A DNA stretch of 64,000 bases. Origin: Carettochelys insculpta (lineage: Eukaryota; Chordata; Testudines; Carettochelyidae). The translations under genes were made by a program, and so were the position numbers. Below, piece after piece: positions 47,834 through 59,268 of this stretch; the first letter of the stretch is position 1; each line of letters opens with the position of its first letter. Location of the stretch: NCBI RefSeq assembly GCF_033958435.1, contig NC_134141.1, forward strand, positions 101,101,001 through 101,165,000. Reading direction: 5' to 3'. Below the pieces are notes generated by a model, which searched no databases, had not been told where the DNA came from, and worked only from the letters and a program-made list of their open reading frames with translations.

Positions 47834-48103
47834 CTCCGCCGGGAGTCGGGTGGCGCGTTGCGTTGTGGGGCTGGGTTCGGCGGCTCTCTTCCAAGCTGCT
47901 GGAGGCTCCGCTGGGAGGTGCGGTGCTCCCTGGCGGGTGGTGCGTGGGAGCTGCGTGGGGGTCTTTACTGTGGCAGGGGGCAGGAATTCGTGTGTTCCAG
48001 GCTAGTATCTGCACCCGGAGTACAAGGACATGTGCAGTGCCGGATTCACGGTTAGGCACAGAGGCACGTACCGTCGGGCACCTAAAAGTGCCTTAAAAGT
48101 TCC

Positions 48104-48430
48104 AAAACAAAAAGCAGTCAAGTAGCACTTTAAAGACTAGCAAAATAGTTTATTAGGTGAGCTTTCGTGGGACAGACCCACCTCTTCAGACCATATCCAG
48201 ACCAGAACAGACTCAATATTTAAGATGCAGACAAATATTAATTAATAAAAATTAATTAATTAATAAAAGACTTAAATATTGAGTCTGTTCTGGTCTGGCT
48301 ATGGTCTGAAGAGGTGGGTCTGTCCCACGAAAGCTCACCTAATAAACTATTTTGCTAGTCTTTAAAGTGCTACTTGACTGCTTTTTGTTTTGATAGTGTA
48401 TAGACTAGCACGGCTTACTCTCTGTTACTA
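48104..48430 (+). mobile_element. 327-bp Penelope-type foldback
   Basis: Nearly perfect inverted arms: aaaacaaaaagcagtcaagt ... and acttgactgctttttgtttt, also gagctttcgtgggacagacc / ggtctgtcccacgaaagctc. They meet at an AT-rich centre (48230-48265). A single-copy end (agtgtatagactagcacggc, then ttactctctgttacta) follows only on the right. Exact 11-bp duplications TTAAAAGTTCC flank it (48093-48103, 48431-48441). It sits about 270 bp upstream of the ZNF131 promoter motifs. Confidence 0.9.
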
Positions 48431-48441
48431 TTAAAAGTTCC

Positions 48442-49335
48442 AAGATCTGCAGAAAGCACAGAGGTTAGATGGCTGGGTGGGAGGGGTAAAGATGCTGTGC
48501 TAGGCGCACGTAAGGTGTATATCAGGCCCAGTAGCCTTCCAGCTCCGCTCCACTGCCTGTTTAGTTGGTTTGGAATCACAGCATTACCTTTCGGAAATCC
48601 CTCACCATCTTATTTATCTCCACCTTGTTCTAAGTTTCCTGCTGTGTTTTTTTTTTTTTTAAACTCCCTTCAGCAAGGGCAAGCTAGCCTCCCTGAGAAG
48701 TGATAGCTCTGTCAACTGGAGAATTCTCCTATCACCCTAGTGCTATGCCTGGCATTAGGTCAGTTTAACTGTCACTGCGTAATGTACTTATGCCAACTTA
48801 ATTTCCTAGTATGGACCAAGTCTTACATGACTCAGAAAGTTTCCCCATCAAGGAGTGCCCATTTGGGTCTCAAACCTCTATTAGTTCCCTGTCACTGGGC
48901 AGGCACCTATGTCCCAGTCCTTTCTGCTTGGGTTTAAGGGCTGCACAGCCCTTTACCATACAGTCCGGCGGGCTCCGCAACCCAGTCTGCTCACACCCAG
49001 CTCCTGGGCTGTGCTTTCTCTGAGAACAATAACCATTGTGGGTCAGCCATTACAAATTACCACACAGCTCTTCCAAAGCAAAGTGTATTTATTCATAGGA
49101 AAAAAAGCATTACAGAGAAAAGATACAAAACAATAACAAATTCTTGGACTGTTACTAAACACACCAGGAATTACCCAACTTCCACCTGGGGAATCTGGGA
49201 CACCAACACCTATGCAAACTATTCAGAGTTGAGGTCCATTTAGGACCCAATATCCTGTGCGCTGAATCAAGGGAAAGAACTCAAGTCTGTTCCCGGTCAT
49301 CCTTTTATATCAAAAGGATTTTTTTTTTCCTCGAA
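48442..49335. other. Intergenic, nothing recognised
   Basis: Short frames without domains, a T-run near 48650, and no named repeat. Confidence 0.5.
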
Positions 49336-50007
49336 AGCCGCGTCTACACGTGCACGCTATTTCGAAGTAGCAGCGGCAACTTCGAAATAGCGCCCGTCAC
49401 GTCTACGCATGTTGGGCGCTATTTCGAAGTTGAAATCGACGTTAGGCGGCGAGACGTTGAAGTCGCTAATCCCATGAGGGGATGGGAATAGCGCCCTACT
49501 TCGACGTTCAACGTCGAAGTAGGGAACGTGTAGACGATCCGCGTCCCGCAACATTGAAATAGCAGGGTCCTCCATGGCGGCCATCAGCTGGGGGGGGGGT
49601 GAGAGATGCTCTCCCTCCAGCCCCTGTGGGGCTCTGTGGTCACCATGTGCAGCAGCCCGTAATCCAGGGCTTCTGGCTGCTGCTGCTGCAGCTGGGGATC
49701 CATGCTGCATACACAGGGTGTGCAACTAGTTGTGGGCTCTGTGTATCTTGTGCTGTTTAGTGCAACTGTGTCTGGGAGGGGCCCTTTAAGGGAGTGGCTT
49801 GCTGTTGAGTTCGCCCTGTGACCCTGTCTGCAGCTGTGCCTGGCACCCTTATTTCGATGTGTGCTACGTTGGCATGTAGACGTTCCCTCGCAGCGCCTAT
49901 TTCGATGTGGTGCTGCCCAACGTCCACGTTGCCAGCCCTGGAGGACGTGTAGACGCTATTCATCGAAATAGCCTATTTTGATGTAGCGTGCACGTGTAGA
50001 CGTAGCC
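49336..50007. mobile_element. Harbinger derivative of the 8.3-kb element
   Basis: The 672-bp element has ends agccgcgtctacacgtg and (reverse complement) ggctacgtctacacgtg, like the 4-kb Harbinger. Its left 200 bp parallels 8275-8530 (gaagttgaaatcgac, aggcggcgagacgttgaagt, gatgggaatagcgccctact). Its right 260 bp parallels 12036-12306 (gtctgggaggggccctttaa). Both transposon genes are missing. Flanking triplets gaa and tta do not match. Confidence 0.85.
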
Positions 50008-53000
50008 TTAGTTTTGGAAACCCAAGTCTGACCCAGTACACACAAATCACATTTCCTCAACTTTTCTCTCTGAGCCTCTCCCCCACCCGCCCTAGCCATG
50101 CTATAAAAATTCCATGGCCTACCACAATACCTGTGTTTTCTGCACATAAAAGAGAGCTCTAGTGTTAGAGAGCAGCAAGCAAGGCATTTGCCTGGGGCCT
50201 CCTACCAGAGGGTCTGCCACAAAGCTGCATTGGCCAGTCTTTGGTTTCAGCCCTGGGTGGCAGGGCTCAGAGCCCTGTACTTCAACCCCATGTAACAGGG
50301 TTTTAGTTTTCAGCCTTGGGCTTCAGTGAGTCTAATGCTGGCCCTCAAACTGCTTGCAGTCCCAGGTGGGCTTGAATCCCTGGCTGAGAGCAGTGTTCCC
50401 TGCAAGCTGAACACTTGGGTGGCCACTCAGGCGAGATTCAAATGTAGCCCAGCTGACAAGGAGCGTGTCCATAGCTAGCCACACAGCAGCATGTGTTTCT
50501 AATGGTGATACGCATCTGCATGTGACTTGGTGCACAAAACAACTTTTGTTGTGCCTATGGAAGGAAAAAACATAGAAGGAACTTTGGTTCGGAGCCAACG
50601 GGTGGTGCTTCTCTGGAGTTGCTTAATAATCCCTATGGTATTCGTCCCTCCCTACTGTTAATTCCTGAAGGAGCTGTGGTAACACTCTCCCATAGAGTAG
50701 AATATAGTCATATATAAATACTTCATAAATGTCTTACAATGGTTCCTGAAGCTACTGCACAGGATTTCAACATCTGTCACAGGTGCTAAAACCTTCGGTT
50801 AACTAACCAGTCCTACACCCTGTAACCCTGTAGCTAATGACTTAAAGCTAGCTATTATGGCTGTACAGTTAGGCAGTTAACAAAAAAGCACATTCGTAAC
50901 CTTTCTACAGATTTGTGGTGTTAAGACATGTTCATATATGCTTACTTGCAAAACTGATGTTGATGAGCTCATTGTTAATGGCCACTTGGCTGTTGCTCCT
51001 TTCCCAAGAGCTCGAGCTGCCTGGCTTCCTTTATCTTGGGGCTCCACTTCCCGTTCATGTATGGAATAACTGTTTGCACTTTAACTGTGTTAGTTAGTGA
51101 ACATGTCCTACGAATATCAAACACAACGAAAATTCTGTGAAATTCAACTGCACTTTTTACACTGCTCCTTTGCAAAATCTTCATTCCTAGGTAATCAAAA
51201 CTGCCAGCAGCTATTTAGCAGCCTCTTTTATTCATAACATAAGTACACAGAATGGTTGGTTGCCAGAGCTTTATTTATGCCAATTAATTGTAATTTAATG
51301 TCAAGTCAAATTAGTAACCTTCAGTAGAAGAAATGTAATTCCTGGCATTGTACTGGGAAAAATATGAACCCAGCAGTAGTTCAACTATAAGAATATTTTA
51401 TGGTCTCTGATAATTTCCTGAAGATCATATTATTGTGTGCAATTCACAATTGCAGCTAAACTGATGCTGATACTTTACAAGTAACCTCTCATAAGGTAGT
51501 ATTCAGTATATGTTGTCTGCAATTACATTTTATATAAAGCAAGCAAAAGCAATTTAACTCTTTTTGGAAATGACAATAAATGTAGTTGCTTTCCTGAGTA
51601 ATTAGAAATTACATAAAACTCAGCAGAAAAATAAATGTATTTGTCGTCCCCGTCCCCTCGCACCCATTTTCCTTCTGCTTGGTATTGATATTTTAAAACA
51701 AATTTGGCCTGTCTCGTAGTTATATGGCTAGTGGAGCCTCTCTGTCTTCTCTGGTCTATCTGAGGGCACTTGCTCTTGTGGCAGGGTTAGCATTGCCACC
51801 TTTCTAATTGCTGGTCACCAGATTCCTGAGGCCTCACCCCCAACCCCAGTCTTCCCCCAAAGCTCCACCCCCATCAATACCCCATTGTTTGCTGGACCAT
51901 TTCCATCTCCCGCCCCCCTCCAGCTTGACTTCTTCTGCTCCAAGGGGTTGGGATAGAAGCTGCTACAGCTTGGCAAGGAGCCTGCCTTCAGAAGTAGGTG
52001 GGCCCTGCTGAGCAGGGGCTGATGAGGGTTAATGACCCAGCACCACCGTGCATCCTGCAGTAGGCAGGCTTTTGGTGACTAGTCAGTACATCTGACTAGA
52101 CACTGCCAGGTCTCTTTTAGACCAGAATTTTTGGTCAAAAACCAGACACCTGGCAACCATAAAATAAAACCTGGACACATGCCAAAAACTGGACTATCTA
52201 GGTAAAACCTGAATGTGTGGCAACTCTGGCTGGACCTCAGGTATCTCGAAATGGAAGCCCACAATTCTTCCATCTTACACCAGAGTCTGCAGATGAACTG
52301 TACTTTATCTAACAAACTCAACTAGGTCCGATATTAGTGGTTGTTCCCTTTGAGAGTCTATGACCAGACAGCCTTCCTATACCAAGGTACTGACTGATCT
52401 TAGGAATAGAAACTAAGCATAATATAATAAAGGCTGTACATTCACACAGCAAACGCTTCTACCTGCTTCTCTGTTTTACCTAAAGTCCTATCAACCTTTG
52501 AAGGGTATCTGAAAAGCTTAGCTTCTTCACGCATTCCCAGCAGTGTCTAAGTGTCCATGCGTTGCTTCTCAAAACAACTTCCGAACACTCCTTCTCTGTA
52601 GAGAAAGGGTCATGTTTTTTATACACTGAGTAGTCTTTTGTACTCTCGCTTTACCAGAATTGGACCCTGTCGCCCAAAACCAGATAGGTGAGTTCTGCAG
52701 TGGATTGGAAGCAGCACATCAAACAAATGGCTCTTGCATTGTCCCGTAAGTGAGCAAACTTTTTACCTCAGGCCCCACTTTTTGTCCCTGTAATTACTAG
52801 GGTCCCCCAAACCTGTCTCTTGTAGTTCAAACAGATGGAAATGTTGGTTATGTTTATTTAAAAAGAAAAAAGCTTTTGGCACATGTAACAAAGTAAGTCT
52901 GTAGAATGGAAATACTTCATTAATTGGTATATCAATGTGATTCACATCCATAAAAACAATAACATATTTCAATATTTTTAATGAGGTGGATGAGCCTGAG

Positions 53001-53030
53001 ACCCAGCAGCCAACTGTGCTGCACCCACCT
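50008..53030. other. Intergenic, no gene recognised
   Basis: Frames are short and lack domains. The stretch 52080-52240 has phrases (ggtcaaaaaccagacacctg, ctaggtaaaacctgaatgtg) that look like an old interspersed repeat, but no ends were resolved. Confidence 0.5.
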
Positions 53031-53039
53031 TAAAAAATA

Positions 53040-53764
53040 TCTACACCAGTGATATCATCACAGGACCAAACATCAACCAGACCATCAGGGGCTCCTTTAC
53101 CTGCACATCTACTAATATACTATATGCCATCATGTGCCAGCAATGCCCCACTGCAATTTACATTGGCCAAACTGGACAGTCTCTGAGTAAAAGAATAAAT
53201 AGACATAAATCAGACATCAGGAATGGTAATGTACAGAAGCCAGTGGGTGAACACTTCAATCTCCCTCGACACTCAGTGGCAGATTTAAGGGTGACAGTTC
53301 TGAAACAGAGAAATTTCAAAAATCAAATGGAGAGAGAAATCTCTGAGCTGCAATTCATTTGCAAATTTGACTCCATTAACCAAGGATTAAAAAGAGACTG
53401 GGAGTGACTCGCAGCTTACAAAACCAGCTTCTCTGCCCTGGGTGTTAATATCATCCCATTAGACTCTGACAAAGGCTCACATCCCACTCTCTGATCTAAC
53501 TTGTTTTTTCCTCTTTTGATAAGTACTATTGATACTGGACCATTTCCACCTTGCTGAATAGACCTTGTCAGGTCTGGCCCTCCCTTTTACTGGGACCCCA
53601 CTCTTTAAATACCCCTCTGAAACCCCGCCCCCCCATGCATCTGATGAAGCGGGTCTTTGCCCACAAAAGCTTATTCTCCAAAATATCTGTTAGTCTATAA
53701 GGTGCCACAAGACTTCTTGTTGTTCTCAAAGCTACAGACTAACACAGCTACCTCTCTGATGCTT
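53040..53764 (+). mobile_element. 5'-truncated Penelope-like element
   Basis: Contains the C-terminal GIY-YIG endonuclease region followed by a tail: tgatgaagcgggtctttgcc, cacaaaagcttattctccaa, atctgttagtctataaggtg, ending acacagctacctctctgatg. The reverse transcriptase is absent. This copy anchors the assignment of the short foldbacks to the Penelope group, because they share its tail. The 5' limit is approximate and no duplication was resolved. Confidence 0.85.
53132..53407 (+). pseudogene. Penelope GIY-YIG endonuclease remnant
   Basis: In Penelope-like elements this C-terminal domain nicks target DNA for retrotransposition. The 91-aa frame carries MCQQCPTAIYIGQTGQSL (the IYIGQTG core), RINRHKSDI and PVGEHFNLPRHS, then a conserved tail (MEREISELQFICKFDSINQG) and a normal stop. 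Upstream in-frame text (GSFTCTSTN) extends it to about 53080. Only the endonuclease end survives; the reverse transcriptase is lost by 5' truncation. Confidence 0.85.
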
Positions 53765-53993
53765 GTCACCATGCAAAGCTCTGCAACTGGCTGCCCAGCA
53801 ACCAGAAGCCCCCTTCGTCGACAGAAGTGGCTACACAGGCATTCTGTCGACAGAGTGTCATGCCTCACATTTTGGAGGGATAACACTGTCAAGGGAAATG
53901 CAGAGTTCTGTTGAGACTCTGCTGACAGAATGCTATATGGCCGTGTCTCCACTACAGGGTGCTTTCGAAAGGCAAGCTTCTGGAAGGCATCTT

Positions 53994-54209
53994 TTGAAAG
54001 ACTGGGCTGAGGGACATGCCGCGGTGGTGGCTGCATGCTGCGCTCTTCACAATATTGTGGAGAGCAAGCAGGAGCACTATATCCTGGGGTGGGCTACCGA
54101 GGCAGCTCTGGATATGAGCAGGCCCCATGCCCTGTGCCACCTGGACAGCTGGGATGGGGTGTGGGTGAGGAAGGCCTTCAGGGCAGCCTTCAATGAGGGG
54201 CCCCAATGA
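53994..54209 (+). pseudogene. Harbinger transposase C-terminal remnant
   Basis: About 71 residues beginning near LKDWAEGHAAVVAACCALHN and ending VRKAFRAAFNEGPQ. They align by eye with the C-terminus of the transposase at 10.6 kb (IVGACSALHNLVES ... REALRVQFDEAAG). The catalytic domain is missing, so it cannot function. Confidence 0.8.
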
Positions 54210-55165
54210 CCCTCCCCCCCGGCACCCTCCACTAGAGCCACTCTCACATGCCCCACCACTGCTTCCATAAGTGCACCCCTCACCACCACCCCACATGTGC
54301 ACACTTACCCCCTCCCCCACCTATCACATGGGACACGGGGGGTGTTGTCAGATAAACTTGTTGAAACTTAAAACGATCTGTCCTGACACACTAATACAAA
54401 GTGAGAGGGACTATGTACACGAGTGAACAGGGTGAACTATATACACAGCTTGAGAGGGGGATGGGAGTAGCAGAACCTGAAGGGGGCTGGGGGCAGCAGA
54501 ACATGGACGGGGTGGCCCTTAGTCTCCTGCGAGCATGGGGAGCTGTGACCCATGGTGACCATGGGGGGCCACAGGAGGTAGGGGAATGCTGGGGTGCAGC
54601 AACCCCTGCCTGGGTGCTAGGGGCGAGTGCAGGGGGAGGGGGTGATGCAGCATGGCCTGCCCTGGCCAGAAGGAGCTGCACCAATTCCATGAGTAGAACT
54701 GGTGGGACATTGGGTGGGAGGAGGACGACAAGGTCGGAGCAGCAAGGGCGCTGGCAGGGAGGGCTGCGGGTGGTGGGGGCAGCCGCCAGGTGACAGCCTG
54801 GGTGAGGGCCTGTAAGGCCCCCAGCAACCTCACCCCAGGCTGCACACTGCCACCTTATGTCCACCTCCTGGAGGTCGAGCTACTGCTGGAACGCAGCTGT
54901 AAGGGGTGTCCGATTCCAGTCACATACCTGATGTCCCTTGAGGACTTCGGGGGTGGCCTGGGTGGAGGTGTCCCTGCTGGAGGAGCTGGAGGGGATTTCT
55001 ATTACCAGGGTCCCCTCCCGGTCCAAGGACAGCTCCTGCTCCTGGCTGTGGTCCATGCCCAGGGTTCCCGCCTGCTGCCCAGCATGAGCTGAGCCTCTGC
55101 CTCCGGCACCACCATATCGATGACAGTCTCTGGCTTGGCCACATCTGTTGGCTCCAGCAGCCAGT

Positions 55166-55408
55166 CTAGGGCTTTGTAGTGGGGGGCAGCCGGTGGGCGC
55201 TGCCCACAAGCATCCCACTGCAGCCCAGGCCCAGGTGTATGCCTGGCACAGCTCTTTTACCTTTGACTGGACTTGGTCGGCTGAACCGGGTGTGAGTGGC
55301 TGCCCTCAGGCCGGCCAATGGCCGGCCAACGGCTGTAGCTTTTCTGTGCTGGCCTGTGGTATGGAGCAGCACCTCCTCCTCCTCACACAGCTCTATCAGG
55401 TCTTTCAT
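55166..55408 (-). pseudogene. Harbinger Myb/SANT-like remnant
   Basis: The minus-strand frame starts MKDLIELCEEEEVLLHTTGQ and continues to AVGRPLAGLRAATHTR, resembling the trihelix region of the other family (LRDLLGLWSEEEV). The expected Trp of the first helix is Cys here and the C-terminal part is out of frame, so it is degenerate. Confidence 0.6.
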
Positions 55409-56339
55409 CTCCCCCTTGCTCCAGGAGGGGTGTCTGTTTTTTTTGGCTCCTGGCTGCCCTCTGGGGACTCTTCTAGTGGGTTGGAGGGGAGTCCCTGGGG
55501 GTTGCCATGGGGCTGGTGGGATGCCTCAGTCATTGCTGTGAGGCCATACCGCTGCAGGCTCATGCGGTGCCTGCAGCCAGCACACTCACAGCTTCCTGCT
55601 TGGGGCTTCTGGGCCAGTGCATATTTAAACGCAGCTGGACACGATGGCCATAGAGCCCCCCATGTGCTGGCAAGAGCAACTCCGCGTGCCAGCTGCTCAG
55701 CACCATGGAGGACGGCTCTTTCAAAAGAGCGGTCTGCGGTGCATCTACACTGGCCTTTCGAAAGAGAGATTAGAAAGCAGGGGCTCTTCCTGCCACGAGA
55801 AGGGCAGAGCGATTTCAAAAGCCGCGCCGTGATCTTTCCAAAAGAATTTTGAAAGAGCACTTTGTATGTGTAGATGTGTCACAGGTTATTTCGGAAGGGG
55901 CCCTCCTTTCGCTTTTGCTTTCGAAAGGGCTTGCTAGGGTAGATGCGGCCTATGTGTGTAGATGCTCCCTGAGTTATATCGACAGAAGAGCTCTGTTGAC
56001 CTTCTGTTGACAAAACTCTCTAGTATAGACACAGCCTTCGTCTGTGTGTTTGCTGACAGAATGCTTCTACCCTCTACCACGGGCTTTCACGTTGTCCACA
56101 GCAGAGTGCTGCTGCCAAATGAGCAGCATTCACTCTTTCACTTGCCATGGCAAAACTTTGTCGTTCGCGCTGCGGGGAGAGGCGGCGGTAAGCACCTGTG
56201 AACAACAAAATTTTTGTCAATTAAGTGGAAGTGTAAACATATCCTTAATCATGCAGAATTAGGAAACTGTTATGCCGTACTTGATACAGGAGACAAGGAA
56301 TCACCCCATACAGCAGAGGAGAAGCCTCATACCCCCAAG

Positions 56340-56870
56340 GCTGGGAGGTCAGCTGCCACCACTGTAAGGAGGAAATGTAGAGTGGTAGTGGTTGGCAATT
56401 CTTTTCTGAGGGGGACAGAGGTGCCCATCTGTTGCCCTGACATTTCATCTCGGGAGGTATGCTGCCTCCGGGGGCCTGTATGCGAGGTGTTGTCGAGCAT
56501 TATCTGTCCCTCTGACTACTACCCCATGCTACTCATCCATGTGGGCACTAACGATACTGCTAGGTTTGACACTGAGCAGACCAAGAGTGACTACAGAGCT
56601 CTGGGAGTACGGGTGAAGGAGTTTGGGGCGCAGGTGGTATTCTCTCCAATCCTTCCTGTCAAAGGTAGAGGCGCAGGCAGAGACAGGTGCATCCTGGAGG
56701 TGAATGCCTGGCTGCGTAAGTGGTGTTGCCAGGAAGGCTTTGGCTTCCTTGACCACAAGATGCTATTCCAGGAAGGACTGCGACACAGAGATGGTGTTCA
56801 CCTTTCGAGGAGAGGGAAGACCCTATTTGAACACAGACTGGCTAACCTAGTGAAGAGGGCTTTAAACTAG
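56340..56870 (+). pseudogene. CR1 ORF1 esterase domain
   Basis: SGNH-hydrolase-like domain of CR1 ORF1, an RNA-binding/esterase protein. Visible blocks: RVVVVGNSFLRGTEV (block I, GNS in place of GDS), LLIHVGTNDTARF (block III) and HRDGVHLSRRGKTLF (DxxH block V). The frame is open to TAG at 56868-56870. The N-terminal zinc-binding part is missing. The Met at 56214 lies before the element and is not the true start. Confidence 0.85.
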
Positions 56871-56935
56871 GTTCGACAGGGACAGGGGAGCAAAGCCCAC
56901 AGGTAAGTAGAGAAGATGGAGACCTGGGAGATGGG

Positions 56936-57562
56936 TTGGAAATGGGAGGGAGCATGGGCTATAATTGCAAAGAAAAAGGAGGGTCAGGGCAAAACTGGGA
57001 GGCAAGATCAAATCAATATCTTAGATGCCTATATACAAATGCAAGAAGTATGGGTAATAAGCAGGAAGAACTGGAAGTGCTAATAAATAAATACAACTAT
57101 GACATTGTTGGCATCACAGAAACTTGGTGGGATAATACATATGATTGGAATGTTGATATGGAAGGGTGCAGCTTGCTCAGGAAGGATAGATGGGGAAAAA
57201 GGGAGGAGGTGTTGAGTTATATATTAAAAATTATACACACTTGGACTGAGGTGGAGAGGGGCATAGGAAAAGGATGTGTTGAGAGTCTCTGGATTAAGAT
57301 AAAAGGGGTAAAAAACAAGGGTGATGTCCTGCTAGGATTCTACTACAGACCACCTACTGAGGTGGATGAGGCTTTTTTTAAACAACTAACAAAATCATCC
57401 AGGGCCCAGGATTTGGTGGTAACGGGGAATTTCATCTATCCACATATATGTAGGGAAACTAACACAGTGACACACAGACTATCCAGTAAGTTCTTGGACT
57501 GCATTGGAGACAACTTTTTATTTCAGAAGGTTGAAAAACCTACCGGGGGGAAGCTGTCCTAG
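56936..57562 (+). pseudogene. CR1 ORF2 endonuclease part
   Basis: APE-type endonuclease N-terminal region of ORF2. It reads [20 protein letters not shown], then [17 protein letters not shown] (the catalytic Glu within TETWWD), [13 protein letters not shown] and [20 protein letters not shown]. The frame is lost near 57560, just before the final DLIL-type segment. Confidence 0.88.
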
Positions 57563-58308
57563 ATTTGATTTTAAAAAATAGGGAGGAACTGATTGAGAAT
57601 CTGAAAGTGGAAGGCAGCTTGGGTGAAAGTGATGAAATCATAGAGTTCACAATTTTAAGGAAGGGTAGAAGGGAGAACAGCAAAATGCAACAATGGATTT
57701 CAGGAAGGCGAATTTTGGTAAACTCAGAGAGCTGGTAGGTAGGGTCCTGTGGGAAGCAAGATTGAGGGAAAAAACAGAGGGGAGTTAGCAGTTTTTCAAA
57801 GGGATATTATTAAGGGCTCAAAAGCAAGCTATTCTGCTGCATAGGAGTGATAGGAAAATATGGCAAAAGACCACCTTGGCTTAACCAGGAGATTGTGCAT
57901 GATCTCAAAATAAAAAAGGAATCATATAAAAATGGAAACTAGGACAAATTACAAAGGATGAATATAGGCAAACCATACAGGAATGCAGGGGCAAGATTAG
58001 AAAGGCAAAGGCACAAAATGAGCTCAACTTAGCTATGGGCATAAAGGGAAACAAGAAGACTTTTTGTAAGTATGTTGAAAGCAAGAGGAAGACCAGGGAC
58101 AGGGTAGGGCCATTGCTCAGTGTGGAGGGAGAAACAGTAACGGGGAAACTTGGAAATGGCAGAGATTTCCTGAGAAGTCTGAGGAAGCAATGCCTAACAT
58201 AGTGAATGCTAGTGGGAAAGAGGTAGGTTTAGAAGATAAAATAAAAAAGAACAAGTTAAAAATCCCTTAGAAAAGTTAGATGTCTGCAAGTCACCAGGGC
58301 CTGATGAA

Positions 58309-59268
58309 ATGCACCCTAGAATACTCAAGGAGCTGATGGAGGAGGTATCTGAGCCATTAGCTATCATCTTTGGAAAAGCATGGGAGACAGGAGAGATTCC
58401 AGAAGACTGGAAAAAGACAAATATAGTGCCCATCTATAAAAAGGGGAATAAGAACAACACAGGAAACTACAGACCAGTCAGCTTAATTTCTGTGCCAGGA
58501 AAGATAATGGAACAAGAAATTAAAGAAATCATCTGCAAACACTTGGAAGGTGGTAAGGTGATAGGGAACAGCCAGCATGGATTTGTAAAGAACAAATCAT
58601 GTCAAACCAATCTGATAGCTTTCTTTGATAGGATAATGAGCCTTGTGGATAAGGGAGAAGCGGTGCATGTGGTATACCTACATTTTAGTAAGGCATTTGA
58701 TACAGTCTCTCATGATATTCTTATCAATAAACTAGGCAAATACAACTTAGATGGGGCAACTATAAGATGGGTGCGAAACTGGCTGGATAACCGTACTCAG
58801 AGAGTAGTTATTAATGGTTCTCAATCTTGCGGGAAAGGTATAACAAGTGGGGTTCCGCAGGGGTCTGTTTTAGGACGAGTTCTGTTCAATATCTTCATCA
58901 ACGATTTAGATATTGGCATAGAAAGTATGCTTATTAAGTTTGCAGATGATACCAAGATAGGAGGGGTTGCAACTGCTTTGGAGGATAGGGTCAAAATTCA
59001 AAATGATCTGGACAAATTGGAGAAATGGTCTGAAGTAAACGGGATGAAGTTTAATAGAGACAAATGCAAAGTGCTCCACTTAGGAAGGAACAATCAGTTT
59101 CACATATACAGCATGGGAAGCGACTGTCTAGGAAGAAGTATGGCAGAAAGGGATCTAGGGGTTATAGTGGACCACAAGTTAAATATGAGTCAACAGTGTG
59201 ATGCTGTTGCAAAAAAAGCAAACTTGATTCTGGGATGTATTAATAGGTATGTTGTGAACAAACCATGA
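58309..59268 (+). pseudogene. CR1 ORF2 reverse transcriptase
   Basis: 319-aa open segment with reverse-transcriptase blocks: [83 protein letters not shown] and the catalytic FADDTKIGG. The stop at 59266-59268 ([12 protein letters not shown]) is premature, because CR1 text continues in frame after it. It resumes as [16 protein letters not shown] and, after a frameshift near 59480, ends as LEIFKNRLDQCLSGMV (59731). Confidence 0.92.

Larger units (their letters stand above)
53939..55950. mobile_element. Second Harbinger family, internally deleted, 2.0 kb
   Basis: Ends ggccgtgtctccac and (reverse complement) ggccgcatctaccc, with shared 'ctttcgaaag' subterminal blocks. Perfect TAT flanks (53936-53938, 55951-55953). 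The left side holds a transposase C-terminus (+), the right a Myb-like gene (-). This is the same two-gene convergent plan as the 8.3-kb element but inverted and with most of the transposase gone. Confidence 0.85.
53816..56036. mobile_element. Older MITE split by a Harbinger
   Basis: Pieces at 53816-53938 and 55951-56036 share 'gtcgacagaa/ctgttgaca' motifs (attctgtcgacagag, cttctgttgacaaaac). The right end ctctagtatagacacagcc is a MITE-type terminus. The left terminus is not clear. A further similar fragment continues to about 56243 (ending agtgtaaacatatcc). Confidence 0.5.

Noticed and set aside
47322..48059. 245-aa minus-strand open frame at the ZNF131 promoter
   Set aside because: It lies across the CpG island and the 5' UTR splice donor; low-complexity Pro/Arg-rich text without a domain.
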